Shown piece after piece: positions 1 through 11,350 of a stretch of DNA of 64,000 nt; the stretch's first letter is position 1; each line of letters begins with the position of its first letter. The DNA is from Dichetophora obliterata (Eukaryota; Arthropoda; Insecta; Diptera; Sciomyzidae). Under the pieces are notes generated by a model. That model worked only from the letters and a program-made list of their open reading frames with translations, was not told the DNA's origin and did not search any database. The stretch lies in the NCBI GenBank assembly GCA_963920525.1, contig OY986439.1:47590982-47654981 (forward strand). Direction: 5' to 3'. The position numbers and the translations under genes were made by a program.

Positions 1-1189
1 AAAAAATGTTTGCCGCGATCACTGCTGCTCGTCACTGGATCTCCTAAAATTAAAAAAAAAAGAATCATTAGTTAAAGAAATAATGCTTCTGATGAACGAA
101 GGAAATTGAAAATTTTCGATTTTCCGAAAAATGGCTTATTTACCAAAACTTCACTCATATTTTCGGCTACAAAAAAAAATATTCGTCCAAAAATATTCGT
201 CAAATCCTTCGCTCAACTAGAGGTCAATTATGTATTAAATAGTTGAAAAAATGTTAAGCTGATCGGCTTAGAACTGATCAGTTCTAAATTTACAGTGATC
301 ACCGACTTCGAAAACATGGTTTTGAGAAAAACGCGTTTAGAGTTTTTACTACGCGGTTCATGCAGTTAAAAAATCTCTTATTAAAAGTTATTTATCTCCA
401 TAAATAATAATCCAATTAGTCTGAAATTTTTAGAGAATACTTTTGAAATACCAAAATTTTAACTGCTTGTTCTCCCTTAAAAAAAAATTAAATTTGAAAG
501 CTTCAAGATATAAATGAAAAAATGGTGAGTTCGTAGATGGATTTTGTTTTTTATTTTGGAAAAACTGTGTAAGTACATCGAAAATTTTAAGTATTTCTTA
601 TATGGAAGAATTGAGCTACTACAAAGAACAGTTTTAATCCTTTTTACTCCTAAACTACCAAACCTAATAATTTACGTATCTTATGAAAGGTATTATTGTT
701 AAAATAAGTCTTAATAGAAAATATAGTGACAAACTCATCATCGGGTTGTACAAACTCCTAAAATATATATATATATAAAAAAACCTGAAGCAACACTCTT
801 TTCTCCATGAATTGAGCCAATGAAAGAGCTAATAATTTAGCCGAATTGAATTTTTTTTTTGCATTTTTATAACAGAAGATATGGCGAATTATTTCTTTTA
901 AATGGAAGAACCAGGTAGCTCCTGTAAGTACCCGTTTACAGCTCTCTTGCGGATAACCTACCATAAGCATATTTTTTTATGTAACAAGGGTGAGTATTTC
1001 TAAATTTCATTGGTGATGATGCAATTTCTCACAAACAGTAAATTTTGTAAATTTTCCGTTATTTTGACATAAAAATTACTGTGATTTCTTTAAGAGTGCA
1101 GATGTTCTCAATACAATGTATTTTTGTATTAAAAGTCGTTGGGTGAGAAATATAACGGTATACGCAAGCTTTTTGGAAATATTTTGGAC
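1..1189. other. gene-free AT-rich stretch
   Basis: Only short chance ORFs are present and no coding motif or terminal repeat is recognised. A degenerate unit at about 1063-1141 recurs at 1643-1722 and 1795-1861 inside the adjoining duplication arm, so the arm-related repetitive sequence may start somewhat before 1190. Confidence 0.5.
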
Positions 1190-3574
1190 CATGTTGTCGT
1201 ACACTTTTCAAATATTTATTTTAGAATAAGGTCAATAAAATGTATATCGTTTAAAAGATACTGCACCATAGATATGCCGAATTATGTAAGATTTTAAATT
1301 GATGACCTCGGATTCGTAATATTAACGTTGAAAGTTTATATTTATTTTAGTATGGGATCTCAGGGCAAGGAAGAGGTAGAATGAGGAATGAGATATCAGA
1401 TGAAGGGTCAGGACCTTCGACCTGAAATACGAGCGTAAAAAGACCATGTCTTAAATAAAAGCTAAACTATAAGAAATGTAAAAACATGATGTAAAGGGGA
1501 CTTTTAGACATTGCTACGATGTATAAAAATTAAAACATTTTTCGCTTTATTTGACGAGCACCCTACAGCAAGCATTTTTTATGTGAGATGTGTGAATATG
1601 TTACGTTATTTTAAAATTTCTTATAAGTAGTAAATTATTTATTTTTACATCAAAATTATTGCGGTATCTTAAAAACTATAGATGTTCTCATTGTAACGTA
1701 TTTCTGTATGAAAAGTTATTGATTAATAACTTTAGGGTAATTACTTTTAGGGTAATATTTTTACCGAATAGTTAAATAGATAAAATTGCCGTTATTTTGA
1801 CATAAAATCTATTGCGATATCTGGAAAACTAAAGATTTTATTTGCATAACGCATTATTTTAAGGCACGGTCATCGCCTCAGAATAAGAAAAAGCTATTGA
1901 AAATTCCAGTTTTTATTTTGTATGCAAATATCTCCGATATTTTCTAATCGATTTTCCTCAAATTTACTTCGGCTGAAAGTTCAATTAAATCAGTATAGAA
2001 AAAATGCTACCTTAATTGCTACCTCACTAATTCTATCTTCTTTATTGTTTTCAAAAAGAAGACAAAAGTTTCCTCTAAAATATTCATTGTTAGCTAATAA
2101 ATAGGTTACAAATGGTTTCTGCTTTATTTTTCTAATTTTTTTAATTTTAATTTTTAACAATTTAATTTTTCGGCAAAAATAAAAAATTTTTATCAAAAAT
2201 TTCAAAAAACAGTTTCTGTCATTAGAAGTCATAGACATTGGCCTGGACTTTTTTCGTAAAGTGTTCTTTGCTATATTTTTTTTAAAAAATAATTCAGCTT
2301 GTAAAATAATTTTGGTGAAAAAATTTATTTCATATCTCTTTCCAATCAAGAGCTATAAATAAATAAATATTTTCATACCACTTCACTACATTAACATCGT
2401 TTTATTTTATTCAAATACGTACGCTAAGAAAGACAGCTGTCGTTAATTTTTTAGTATTTATTATAAATGGAGGAATACACAAATGAGCAGAAACAAATTT
2501 GGACTGGCAATCTATAATTCGAAATAAGAACGTTAGAAAAAAATTATTAAATTTTTTAAAACCACAAAATGTTTAAAATAAATGTTGAGAATGACAACAT
2601 AATAGGACCATCTTACACATTTCACTCCTCTAAAAATCACCTCAGGGGTAATAAGAGCTATGAACTCTTTGCGGACATTTTCTTCATTTATTGAGTTTTT
2701 TTTAGGTGGGACCCCCCCTAAAAAGACATGTTTGGAAGAAATTTTAGTTGTGGAAATTTTAAGCGCGTCTTTTCGAAACTACTTTTTCCAATATGTTTGA
2801 CATGATATCTCAAGTTCTAATGGACCAATTAACTTTAAATTTTGTGCGGGATTTTTTATATATCCCTTTATGGCCCCCTATGGCTTTATGGAACTGCAAT
2901 TATGTAAAATTTTGTTGTATAATATTTTTACAAAATTAAAAACTTTGAACATAATACCAAAAAATACTTTTTTTTAAAACCGTTGTCGTCCCTTGTCCGG
3001 GATATAGCGAGATTCTTTCTAACTAGCAATCCTATTTTTTATAATGGCTAGGTGGATTGAAATCGTTTCAAGATGGACACGGTATTTCCCCCTCTTAATT
3101 CAAAAACGTGTAATTTCGTTAAAAAAATTTTTTTTTCTTTACAGTTTTTTGTAAATTCTTAAGATATGAATTATTAAGTGATTAAAAATATTAATTGGTT
3201 CTTTTTTATCGATCGTCAAAATTTAATTGAATTGACAAGAAAACTGCCTTAAATCTTATAAACTTTACTACGGAAAGACCTTACATGAGCTTTAACACAT
3301 ATCCACTACGTGTTCATTAAAACGTTAGCCTACGATCGCACGGTCTAAAAAAGATGAATGGCATGTTTCACTTCTTCTTCTTCTCCTTAAATTTCGTAAC
3401 TTTATGCAAATAATTCGTGTGAAAGCTGGAAACTACTCTTGTCTTACCATTGTCACACTTTACATTATGCCACGGTCGTAAATATCGACTGCACCGTTCC
3501 AACTGGTTTGCAAACAAACAATTCATTGATACTCTTATTCTATAAAACTGGTCGGTCCATGCGACTCTATCAAC

Positions 3575-3600
3575 TTTATAAGCTAGCTAGTTAGCCAGTC
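3575..3600 (+). promoter_or_regulatory. possible TATA promoter of CLIP protease gene 1
   Basis: A TATA-like TTTATAA at 3575-3581 is followed by an initiator-like CCAGTC at 3595-3600 and a GATA motif. The block is conserved in the inverted copy (TATA at 19090-19096, minus strand). The distance to the ATG would give a 5' UTR of about 300 nt. The TATA-to-initiator spacing is shorter than usual, so the start site is only a guess. Confidence 0.3.
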
Positions 3601-3898
3601 TGATAACCTTTTAGTCATCGACTCACATTTAGTATAAGGTACGCTCTACTCTAGAGTCTTTAATTACAAAATTTATTCTTAAGTTATGCTTCGAAAACAT
3701 TCTCTATGAATTCAGCTTTAGTCGTTTTAAAGCGCTCGCTGCAGATGCTATCGGCTGTTAAGAGCGCGCGTCAGTAACAACTATTTTACTGTAATCGGGA
3801 GAACTTAAAATATATTTACTTTTTTATATTTAATTATATACCTGATTGTTATTGACTTTATACGAGTATACCTGATAAACTGCAACAAAAAATTGATT

Positions 3899-5350
3899 AT
3901 GCGAGGAAGTTACTTCTTTATGTACACGCTTGAGCTACTGCTGCTGCTTTGCTTGTCGTCGTTGGATCATCTGGAAGCTAGTATGTGAAATCACACAATT
4001 ATAACAAATACCAAACATAACGATAACTAACATAACATCGTTTTATCTCAGAGCCCAACAAACATTATGGACGCTGTAACTTTGACGGTGATAATAAAGC
4101 CTTCTGTCGTCTCCAAGCTGCTTGCGATACTTTCAGCGCGGATGAAAAGAATAATGAAAATTTCTTAAAAGAACACAATTGCGGTGAAGCCGATGGAAAG
4201 CCGCTGGTAGGTCTTCTACTGCAAGCTACGGAACAATTGTCTTCAGTTTAAAAGTTATAAAATATTATAGGTTTGCTGTCCAGAAACTGGGTATATCGAC
4301 AAACTTATAATGGAAGTTTTTGAATCGCCCCAAGTTGAACTGCCTGTAACACCGTATTGCGGATCAATGCTAAAGGATCGTATCTACAATGGCAACTTAA
4401 CAGGACCCGATGAGTATCCCTGGATGGCGCTTATTTATACAACAGGTGTGTAGGTTAAAGCATGCCAATTAACAAAAGAAAAGCAAAATTTTTTTCTGCC
4501 AATACCGGTTATAAGCTCGGCAATTTGTTATATGTTCAGCGACCTTGAAATTTATAACAAAATGTTGATGCGTAACTGATATTGACTTATTTGCTTTACA
4601 CACATCACTTTTTCTATGAAAGCAGCTCACAAACTACCTTCTTCATTTCCAGACAATGGAGTAAGTAAACAAGTTTGCGGTGGTGTTCTTATAACTGATC
4701 GTTGGGTTTTGACAGCAGCTCACTGTGAGCGTGATGGCAGATTCTCAAGTGTCCGTTTGGGTGAATGGAATACGGACACGGACCCGGATTGTATACCTAA
4801 TCGGTATTATCGTGATGAGTGCCTGCCGCCACATATAGATGTGCCTGTTGATCTTGTCAAGGTGCATCCATCTTATGACAAAAACACTTATGACAATGAT
4901 ATTGCCCTTTTGCGGCTTGCGCATCCTGTAACTCAGACGGCAAATATCAAAATCATATGTCTGCCACACACTCCGAAATTTCTCGGTGATAATTATGAAG
5001 GTGCTGCCGCAGATCTTTCTGGCTGGGGTCGAACTGAGACTGGACAGGTCAGTAACTGGAAACTTAAAGCTACGCTAGGTATTTGGCATCGTGAACGTTG
5101 CCGCAAGAGCTTAGAAGCTTCACATGTTGTTTTGGATGAAAGACTTCTGTGCGCTAAGGGCGATGAAAATGTGAGCTCCTGTTATGGGGATTCAGGTGGT
5201 CCGCTTATGTTAGAAGATGGCAGCTTCAATGTGATTGGTGTGCTATCAAGGGGTTCCACTGGTTGTAAAAACAGCGAGGTTCCGATTGTGTTTACACGCG
5301 TGGCCACATACATTAACTGGATACGGAGCACACTTACTGATAACCAATAA
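3899..5350 (+). CDS. CLIP-domain serine protease, copy 1 (easter/SPE/MP1-like)
   Basis: Exons 3899-3980, 4052-4206, 4271-4445 and 4653-5350 join at GT/AG borders (phases 1, 0, 1) into 369 codons. Residues 1-27 are a leucine-rich signal peptide. Residues 36-82 are a CLIP domain with Cys36, 46, 52, 71, 81 and 82. Cys109 is placed for the inter-domain disulfide, and the activation bond is R116-I117 (DRIYNG). The trypsin-fold domain has His161 (TAAHC), Asp220 (DNDIALL) and Ser318 (GDSGGP). CLIPB proteases are secreted zymogens acting in Toll or melanisation cascades. Unusually, the S1-floor residue (chymotrypsin 189) is Ser312, not Asp, and position 226 is Ile349, not Gly, so cleavage after Arg/Lys is not expected. 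The start is the only ATG giving a signal peptide. The target is unknown. Confidence 0.93.
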
Positions 5351-5590
5351 TTTAAGTACCACTCTTGACGTAGCTCATTGATCTTCCTCGTGTCAATTGG
5401 AAGCTACAACGCAATTTTTTGCAGAACTATAGAAATAAGTGCATTGAAAGTCAAAGTCGCATCAGCAAATAACGACTGCCGAGTTCAAACAAACTCAGTC
5501 TCCGATATCGACATCTGCAATACATTGTGTTGTTGACTCCTAGTTGATATCCTTGTAAATACATATTTTTTTCATTTAATATGTGTCTTC

Positions 5591-5596
5591 AATAAA
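5591..5596 (+). promoter_or_regulatory. polyadenylation signal of protease copy 1
   Basis: A canonical AATAAA lies about 240 nt after the stop codon. The surrounding sequence, including the signal, is conserved in the inverted copy at 14629-14634. Confidence 0.6.
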
Positions 5597-5692
5597 ATGA
5601 AATCCAATTGTACAATTGCAAAAACTAAAATTTTACGCTGTATTTTTAATTTAAGGCATAACACCTTAATGCCTAGTATATTATATGCTAAT

Positions 5693-6544
5693 GCCACTTT
5701 TTTTTCTACTAGTTGTTAAACTGCTTCGTAGTGAAGCTAGGTGCTAGTTGTAACAACATACGAAAAAAATACATATTATTTTTAAAACATTACGAGGCTA
5801 TTTCTGTTTTCATTGGTGGAGAAAAATGTAGTTGGGACCCAAATCCTACGCACATTCAAAGTTTTAGGTTTAGGAGCATTCCTTCAAGTTTGATGTCTAC
5901 ATAAATCCGGAACCTAATGATTCGCGGCAGGTACTTAAATTCCCTTCTACTTGTACCACTCAGATTTTGAAATAAATTGGAAAGAATTACCCTATTAACT
6001 ACCTGGAATCGCGCTCTCTTGGGGTCACAAGCTCTCGCGTTGGGTTAAAACAGAAATTTATAATAGCCTCACTATTTATTCACATTATTGAAAGAAAAAA
6101 TTTGATTTTCCAAAACAAGTCAGCTGTAACAACTTGCCCCAAAAACAGAATTCATTTAATTTTTATTTTATTTATTTACTGGCTGATATCTGGTGTTGCT
6201 CGGGACTTTATTTTGAACAATATTTTTTTTTTTAGTATTTTGTTTGAATTTTATTTGCGAGAACGTGTAAGAAAATAAAAGTCTTTTAAATTTTCAATTA
6301 AAACTATCTAAGATTTGTTTCCTGCAAATATGTAGCTCTCAAAATACGAAAAAGACATTAGCTTGTGACTAATATTAGATAAAAAACTTATGTTGTCGTT
6401 CTGCCGAATCAATATAAACACACTGTTTGTAAGATAACCATTACAATGCTACAGATATTTATAAGAAACAGCTAATACGAGTATAGTCGCTTACTAAGAT
6501 TACAAAATAAAAGGATTTTGATTGATAACTAAATAATTGAAGCA
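5693..6544. other. gene-free stretch inside the inverted-duplication spacer
   Basis: AT-rich sequence beyond the inner end of the left arm. No open frame with a recognisable motif, no terminal repeat and no RNA gene was seen. Confidence 0.5.
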
Positions 6545-6770
6545 TAATCGCGAATAACTTGTAAACGACATTTTTCTTAGTGTTTTTTTCTTGCAAATAC
6601 CTGTTAGAATCACTCTCTTATATTATATACAATCAGAAATTGAGTAAACAGTTGAGCAATTTGGGGCATTTTTATTGCATAAAAAAAAATAATATAAATG
6701 AATTAAAGTGCTTGTAAAATGAATAAATGTGAACAATTACAATTTTGTCGTTTACAACGTTATTCGCGAG
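6545..6770. mobile_element. small MITE with about 25-bp terminal inverted repeats
   Basis: The sequence around 6548-6571 (GCGAATAACTTGTAAACGAC) is the near-perfect inverse of 6742-6767. The roughly 170 bp between is AT-rich and non-coding. A fragment of the same terminus occurs near 54385-54415, so the repeat is dispersed. The target duplication is not clear. Confidence 0.6.
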
Positions 6771-6783
6771 AACGCTTCAAATA

Positions 6784-7183
6784 TCAATATGTTGTCATCT
6801 ATGAGCGCTACTTTGGTCAAGCAATTGTTCTGAAAAAAATGTTTAGTAAATTTTAAAAGATTTTTTCAAAATGTTTCCCAACGTTTCGGAAGTAGTTCCT
6901 TCCTTCTTCAGGGGATGGTTTTTATTTATCTAAAACATGTCAAAATAGCCCACGTTATAATAAAAATACGATAATGTTTAATTATTCAATTATTTACTTA
7001 TGTAACTGCAATATTCTCTAGTTCCTTGTGAACTATAGATTGCAGATCTTTTTCATTCCAAACTATAACTTCTTATGTAATGTAATTAATGAGTTGTTTG
7101 CCTATTTAAGTTATGTTGTGTATTTTAATGAAAAAGATATAATAAATGTTATTACTACTACTATATAGATGACAACATACTAA
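6784..7183 (-). mobile_element. non-coding repeat with 15-bp inverted ends and a hammerhead-like core
   Basis: TATGTTGTCATCTAT near 6788 is inverted near 7168-7182. On the minus strand at about 6880-6918 the order is CTGAAGA, a GGAAG/CTTCC stem, then GAAAC. That resembles the conserved core of hammerhead ribozymes carried by Penelope-like elements. An extra A sits before the stem and no convincing cleavage triplet or third stem was found, so the ribozyme reading is weak. Confidence 0.35.
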
Positions 7184-7669
7184 TAATTATAAAGAATTGG
7201 TCAAAAACTAACTAACGTAAATAATTATCAGTTAATTTAATAATCAACCATTGTTTCAATATTATCGACATTACCAATTAATCGACATGAATACATGTTG
7301 CATAACAATAAAACTGTAAAAAAAATACAGAAAATTTTCATTTATTTTTTTTTTAATTTAAAAGGACAGTACAACCCTGAATTTTCAAAACATAAATTTT
7401 TTTATGATTGATTTTGGTTCAATAGACCTCAAAGAATCTCTTTTTAATGATATAAAATTCGAAATTAATTTCTATGTTAAATGGTGAAGGTTTTAAAAGC
7501 AGAGTGTCAATTCCGTATAATCAGTGTTAAAAACTTTAAGGCGCTTTTATTTGAAATCACATTTTTTTAATTTGGAGGGCATGATAAAAAAACTACTGGA
7601 CTGATCGTTCTGAAATTTTAATATGTTTTTGTACAATTAAAAATCTATAGATGGAACTACGAATAGAAC
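7184..7669. other. gene-free AT-rich stretch before the Transib
   Basis: No supported gene, inverted repeat or motif. The 5-bp target duplicate GATCG at 7670-7674 marks its right edge. Confidence 0.5.
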
Positions 7670-10431
7670 GATCGAACTCTGGTCGAAATCAGTGATCTAG
7701 CGTAAGAAAATCAATATTTTTGACGTTAAAAATCTACTAAAATTTGATTTCCAGCCGATAACTAACTGCTCATTTAGTAAATGGATAATTTCCAAATTGA
7801 TAAATTTGCTTTGATTGATTAACTGTGAACTTTCAAACACAACCTTTGTTAAAACAGCTGTGACAAAAAAAATGTTGCCGCCTTTTTACATGTGTGCAGA
7901 TTGTGCTGAAAAATTGTGAAGCATCTTATTCCTAATTGTTTGTTTTGGTTTTTGTAATAGTTAAAGGTATGTAGTTAAAAAAAAGTGTTTCGTGACTTGT
8001 GCAATATATGTTATGGTAGAAAATTGTGGTAGAATTCAACAACATTGTTAACTCCTTTTTTGCGACCGAACTCGAACTTCTGTAAAGCAAAACTTATTTC
8101 GGAGGTATTTCGAGGTAAAGAGACTGTTGTTTTATGTTAATATGTTTTGTCTACTTTGTGAAATGTCTAACATCTGCTGCGTTGTCTCGCGTCTTCTGAC
8201 TCTGTTTTAATTTTAAGGCACCATGTCGGTCTCTAAACGCTCCCTTTTTCCAGTATTGTACGGTGAAAAAGACGCTAAAAAAAATTGTCAGCACTGATGG
8301 AGTATGTTTTTTCGAATGTTATTGAGAAATCAAACTGCACTGAGGGGGAGTACAATTTAATTATTAAACAAATGACAAATTTTTGCACAGGGGTGACTGC
8401 AAAGTGGCGAGCATGCCATAGGAATTGTAAGCGGTTCGAGGATAAATACAAAGATTGGTTGGACGAAGACTTAGTTCTTGTATGTTCTTCTGAAAATGCT
8501 CAAAAAGGAGCAGGTAGAAAACAAAAGGAAATTGCTGATTGCCATGCAAAATATTAGAACACCAAAGTTTCGAAACTTGTCGAAGGCAATACATGCAATG
8601 AACTAATGACAGCGACTCGCGTCAGCTTATATAAAGCTGGAAAACGGAGTGCATCGCAAGTTGTTTCAATACTAGGGACTGATTCCGATGCGTCTTCAAA
8701 AATAAAAAGAAGTCTTGAATTAAATCAACAGCTCCCTATCAAGTATACGCCAGAGGAAGCGTTGGCTTTGTATATTGATGGAGGGTTTACCAAAAATTCA
8801 TATCAACTTATGCAATCTGGTTCAAAAGCTCGCAATAGTGATATATACCCAACATACGATGTTATGCTAGCCGCCAAAAAGAGGTGTTATCCAGATGCAA
8901 AAAGAACCGAAGAATGTTGTGCTGAAGTTTCCTTGCAAGAACTACTGGATCACACAATTAAAAGAATTGTTGAAGCCCACCCGGAGGCATTCAGCCAAAT
9001 ATCTGTTTATGAAAAGAATTATGAACATCCAACTGTCATTTATAAATGGGGATGCAATGGGAGTTCGGGACACGCAACGTATCAGCAAAGATTTACCAAT
9101 TCTGAGCACAATATGGTAAATGAACATTTGTTTGCAGTTTGTATTGTGCAGTTTGTATTGTGCCACTACAAGTAAATTGGCGTAGCAGCATACTCTGGAA
9201 AAATCCGCGGCCTTCTTCAACTCGGTATTGCAGATCTCTCAAAATAATGTTTGCAAGAGAGTCCGCAGATTTGATTCGTGCCGAGATTGTAAAAAATAAT
9301 CTACAAATTATAAACTTGACCCCACGCGTCTGAGCTGTTTTCAAGTTCAACACAACATGCAGCTGACAATGATTGATGGCAGATGATGGAAGTGTTTAGC
9401 GTTATTGCAGAGACTTCCTCGCAAACATGTGGAATTTGTAAGGCATCGCCGAAAATTATGAATGACCTTGATCACATTATGAGCTTACCGAGTAACGAAG
9501 ATTTGCTTCAATTCGGACTGTCGACCTTGCATGCATGGATTCGCTGTTTCGAGTGTATATTACATGTAGGATATAGACTACCAATCAAAAAGTGGCAGGT
9601 CCGCGGCTTGGACAAGATAGTAGTCAACCAAAGAAAAGCAGAGATCCAAGATAGATTTAGGGTTGAAATGGCATTATTGGTGGATATCCCAATTCAAGGT
9701 TCCGGCAACACGAACAGTGGCAATACAGCTCGAAGGTTTTTTGAACACCATGAATTGTCTGCTCAAATAACCGGCGTAAGTGTAAATCTAATTCAAAGAC
9801 TAGGTGTGATTTTACGCTCTATGGCCTCCGGATACGCGGTAAATATTTGCAAATTTCGTGAGTACGCCTTACAAACGGCAAATATATTTGTAAATGAATA
9901 TCCATGGTTCTACATGCCTAGCTCGGTTCATAAGATATTGATTCACGGAGCTAATATAATTGAATGTGTACCACTTCCTATTGGTATGATGTCAGAAGAG
10001 GCCTTGGAAGCTAGGAACAAAGATTTCAGCAATTTTCGACTGGAGCATACACGTAAAACTTCGCGCATAAATACAATGGAGGATCTTATGAACTCTTTAT
10101 AAATTTCTTCAGATCCTTTAATAACAAGTTTATCCAAAAACCCGTCTCGTCATTCCAATAAAGACATTTTTTTGGATAGGGAGATGAAATATCTGCTTTT
10201 AGATGCTTCTAAAGTATCAGAAAACGCCGATTCAGACTGGAGCACTGACGCTGAATAATTTAATAATTAAAAAAAAAAATAAAAAAAAATAAAAAAAATT
10301 TAAAAAAAAAATTAAAATTTGGTGCCTTATTAGGTTACTGTTCCAGAAAAATCCTTTGGTAGAAAACTTTATTATTTTTTAAGTTATTAATTTTCTTACG
10401 CTAGATCAGGCAAATCGGCCACTGTGGATCG
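7670..10431 (+). mobile_element. Transib DNA transposon (RAG1-related), decayed
   Basis: The element spans 7675-10426 and is flanked by direct 5-bp duplicates GATCG at 7670-7674 and 10427-10431, the target length typical of Transib. The right end read inward starts with the heptamer CACAGTG. The left end is mutated there (AACTCTG), but both ends converge on the same TGATCTAGCG block, followed by GTAAGAAAAT, at the same distance (positions 19-28). Heptamer CACAGTG-type ends are known from Transib and match the recombination-signal heptamer used by RAG1. The 2.75-kb length suits an autonomous Transib, and the interior encodes the broken transposase described next. Confidence 0.88.
8223..10257 (+). 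pseudogene. Transib transposase pseudogene (RAG1 core relative)
   Basis: Conserved Transib blocks are read in order: WGCNGSSGHATYQQRF near 9045-9090, IL-WKNPRPSSTRYCR near 9190-9235, TCGICKASPK near 9427-9455, FGLSTLHAWIRCFE near 9512-9555, HKILIH near 9930-9947, and SEEALEARNKDFSNFR near 9991-10038. The last two match RAG1's zinc-binding HxxxxH and the block around its catalytic Glu. The reading frame is broken. There is a frameshift in the A-run near 8276-8284 and a TAG at 8555. A perfect 14-bp tandem duplication at 9134-9161 shifts the frame, further shifts lie at 9330-9400, and a TAA is at 10100. The first catalytic Asp (expected in a DG motif) is Asn in GCNGSSG. It cannot make active transposase. 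Confidence 0.87.
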
Positions 10432-11209
10432 GTAAAGTATTTTTTGGTTTTGAAGGGATTTTTGGTCCAAAAAATCGGCTAATTTCGAAAAAATTCCGCC
10501 ATATTGCCAAAAAACATTTTCATTTAGTTCAATCTATAGTGGACTCGATGCTGATTAAAATAACGTATTTTTTTAGACGTGCCAGTAAGCCAAAACCACG
10601 CACGCCGTAATTTTTTGATGTTATCTAAAAAAAGCTGCAGCAGTCAAAAACCACGCTGCAAAAATCCAAAAACATTTTTTTGTATACGTATATAAAAATC
10701 CAAATATGTACATATATGTAAAAATCCAAAAAAAAAATTTTATATAAAAAATTTGCATTTTAAAAATTTCCTTTTTTAAAAATCCATTGGTTTACTATCT
10801 CCTTAATAGCCGCATTTTTTCAGCTTCCATAACTGGTTTGGATTAATAAAGAAGGGAAATCTATTTAAAAAATGAGCTTCAAAGCTGTGCTGTAATGAGT
10901 AAAAAAGGAAAATTAAGTTTTCTAGTGCAGAAAAGCGCTTAGAGATAAAGATGATAAGTGTCTTCAAACTGTCTTTAACATTTTTTTTAAATGAGCTCTA
11001 GAAAGTGATGTTCAAAATGAAATTGATGGTCAGTGACAGGCTTAAAATATGTTTGGTATATGAAAATATTTGATTGATATTGTTTACAAATATATGGATT
11101 TTTTCGATAATTTGATAAGGGCGCAAAAATTCTATCTTACCTGTACTTCCAAAATGCCTTGAGACGCCCCTGGCTGTGCATGTTAATAAATGGTTGAAAA
11201 CAAATGTTT
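10432..11209. other. gene-free, A-rich low-complexity stretch
   Basis: Runs of A interrupted by repeated AAAAATCC motifs occur at about 10660-10790. No gene or terminal repeat was recognised. Confidence 0.5.
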
Positions 11210-11350
11210 GAGAACTGGACATACGAGTGTTTTACGCCTACGAACGGTTTATGTTATCAAGAAACTTTACATTGCAATATTTACTCTCTGAGGTTTGCCA
11301 TTGCCTACAAAGAAGTGGCGGCAGAACAGAAATATTAATTCAATTAAAAA
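11210..11350 (-). mobile_element. headless fragment of a tRNA-derived SINE
   Basis: This segment matches the body of the SINE at 33465-33600 (shared CTCTGAGGTTTGCCATTG and the hairpin-like CGAACGG region). It lacks the tRNA head, consistent with 5' truncation. Confidence 0.7.

Larger units (their letters stand above)
1190..5692 (+). repeat. left arm of a large inverted segmental duplication
   Basis: Sequence from about 1190 to 5692 reappears in reverse complement at about 14525-22557, including the whole protease gene, its 5' flank and its 3' end. Match points seen by eye include 1200-1430 with 22260-22557, 1920-2110 with 21530-21720, 2580-2760 with 20860-21010, 3200-3800 with 18850-19450, and 5640-5692 with 14525-14580. 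The arm is shorter than its partner because the right arm has received insertions. About 430 bp at 2760-3190 has no counterpart. Boundaries are accurate only to tens of bases. Confidence 0.85.

Noticed and set aside
4616..4652. Alternative protease start inside the exon 4 open frame
   Set aside because: These bases are intron sequence ending in a good acceptor. The spliced four-exon model gives a signal peptide and complete CLIP domain.
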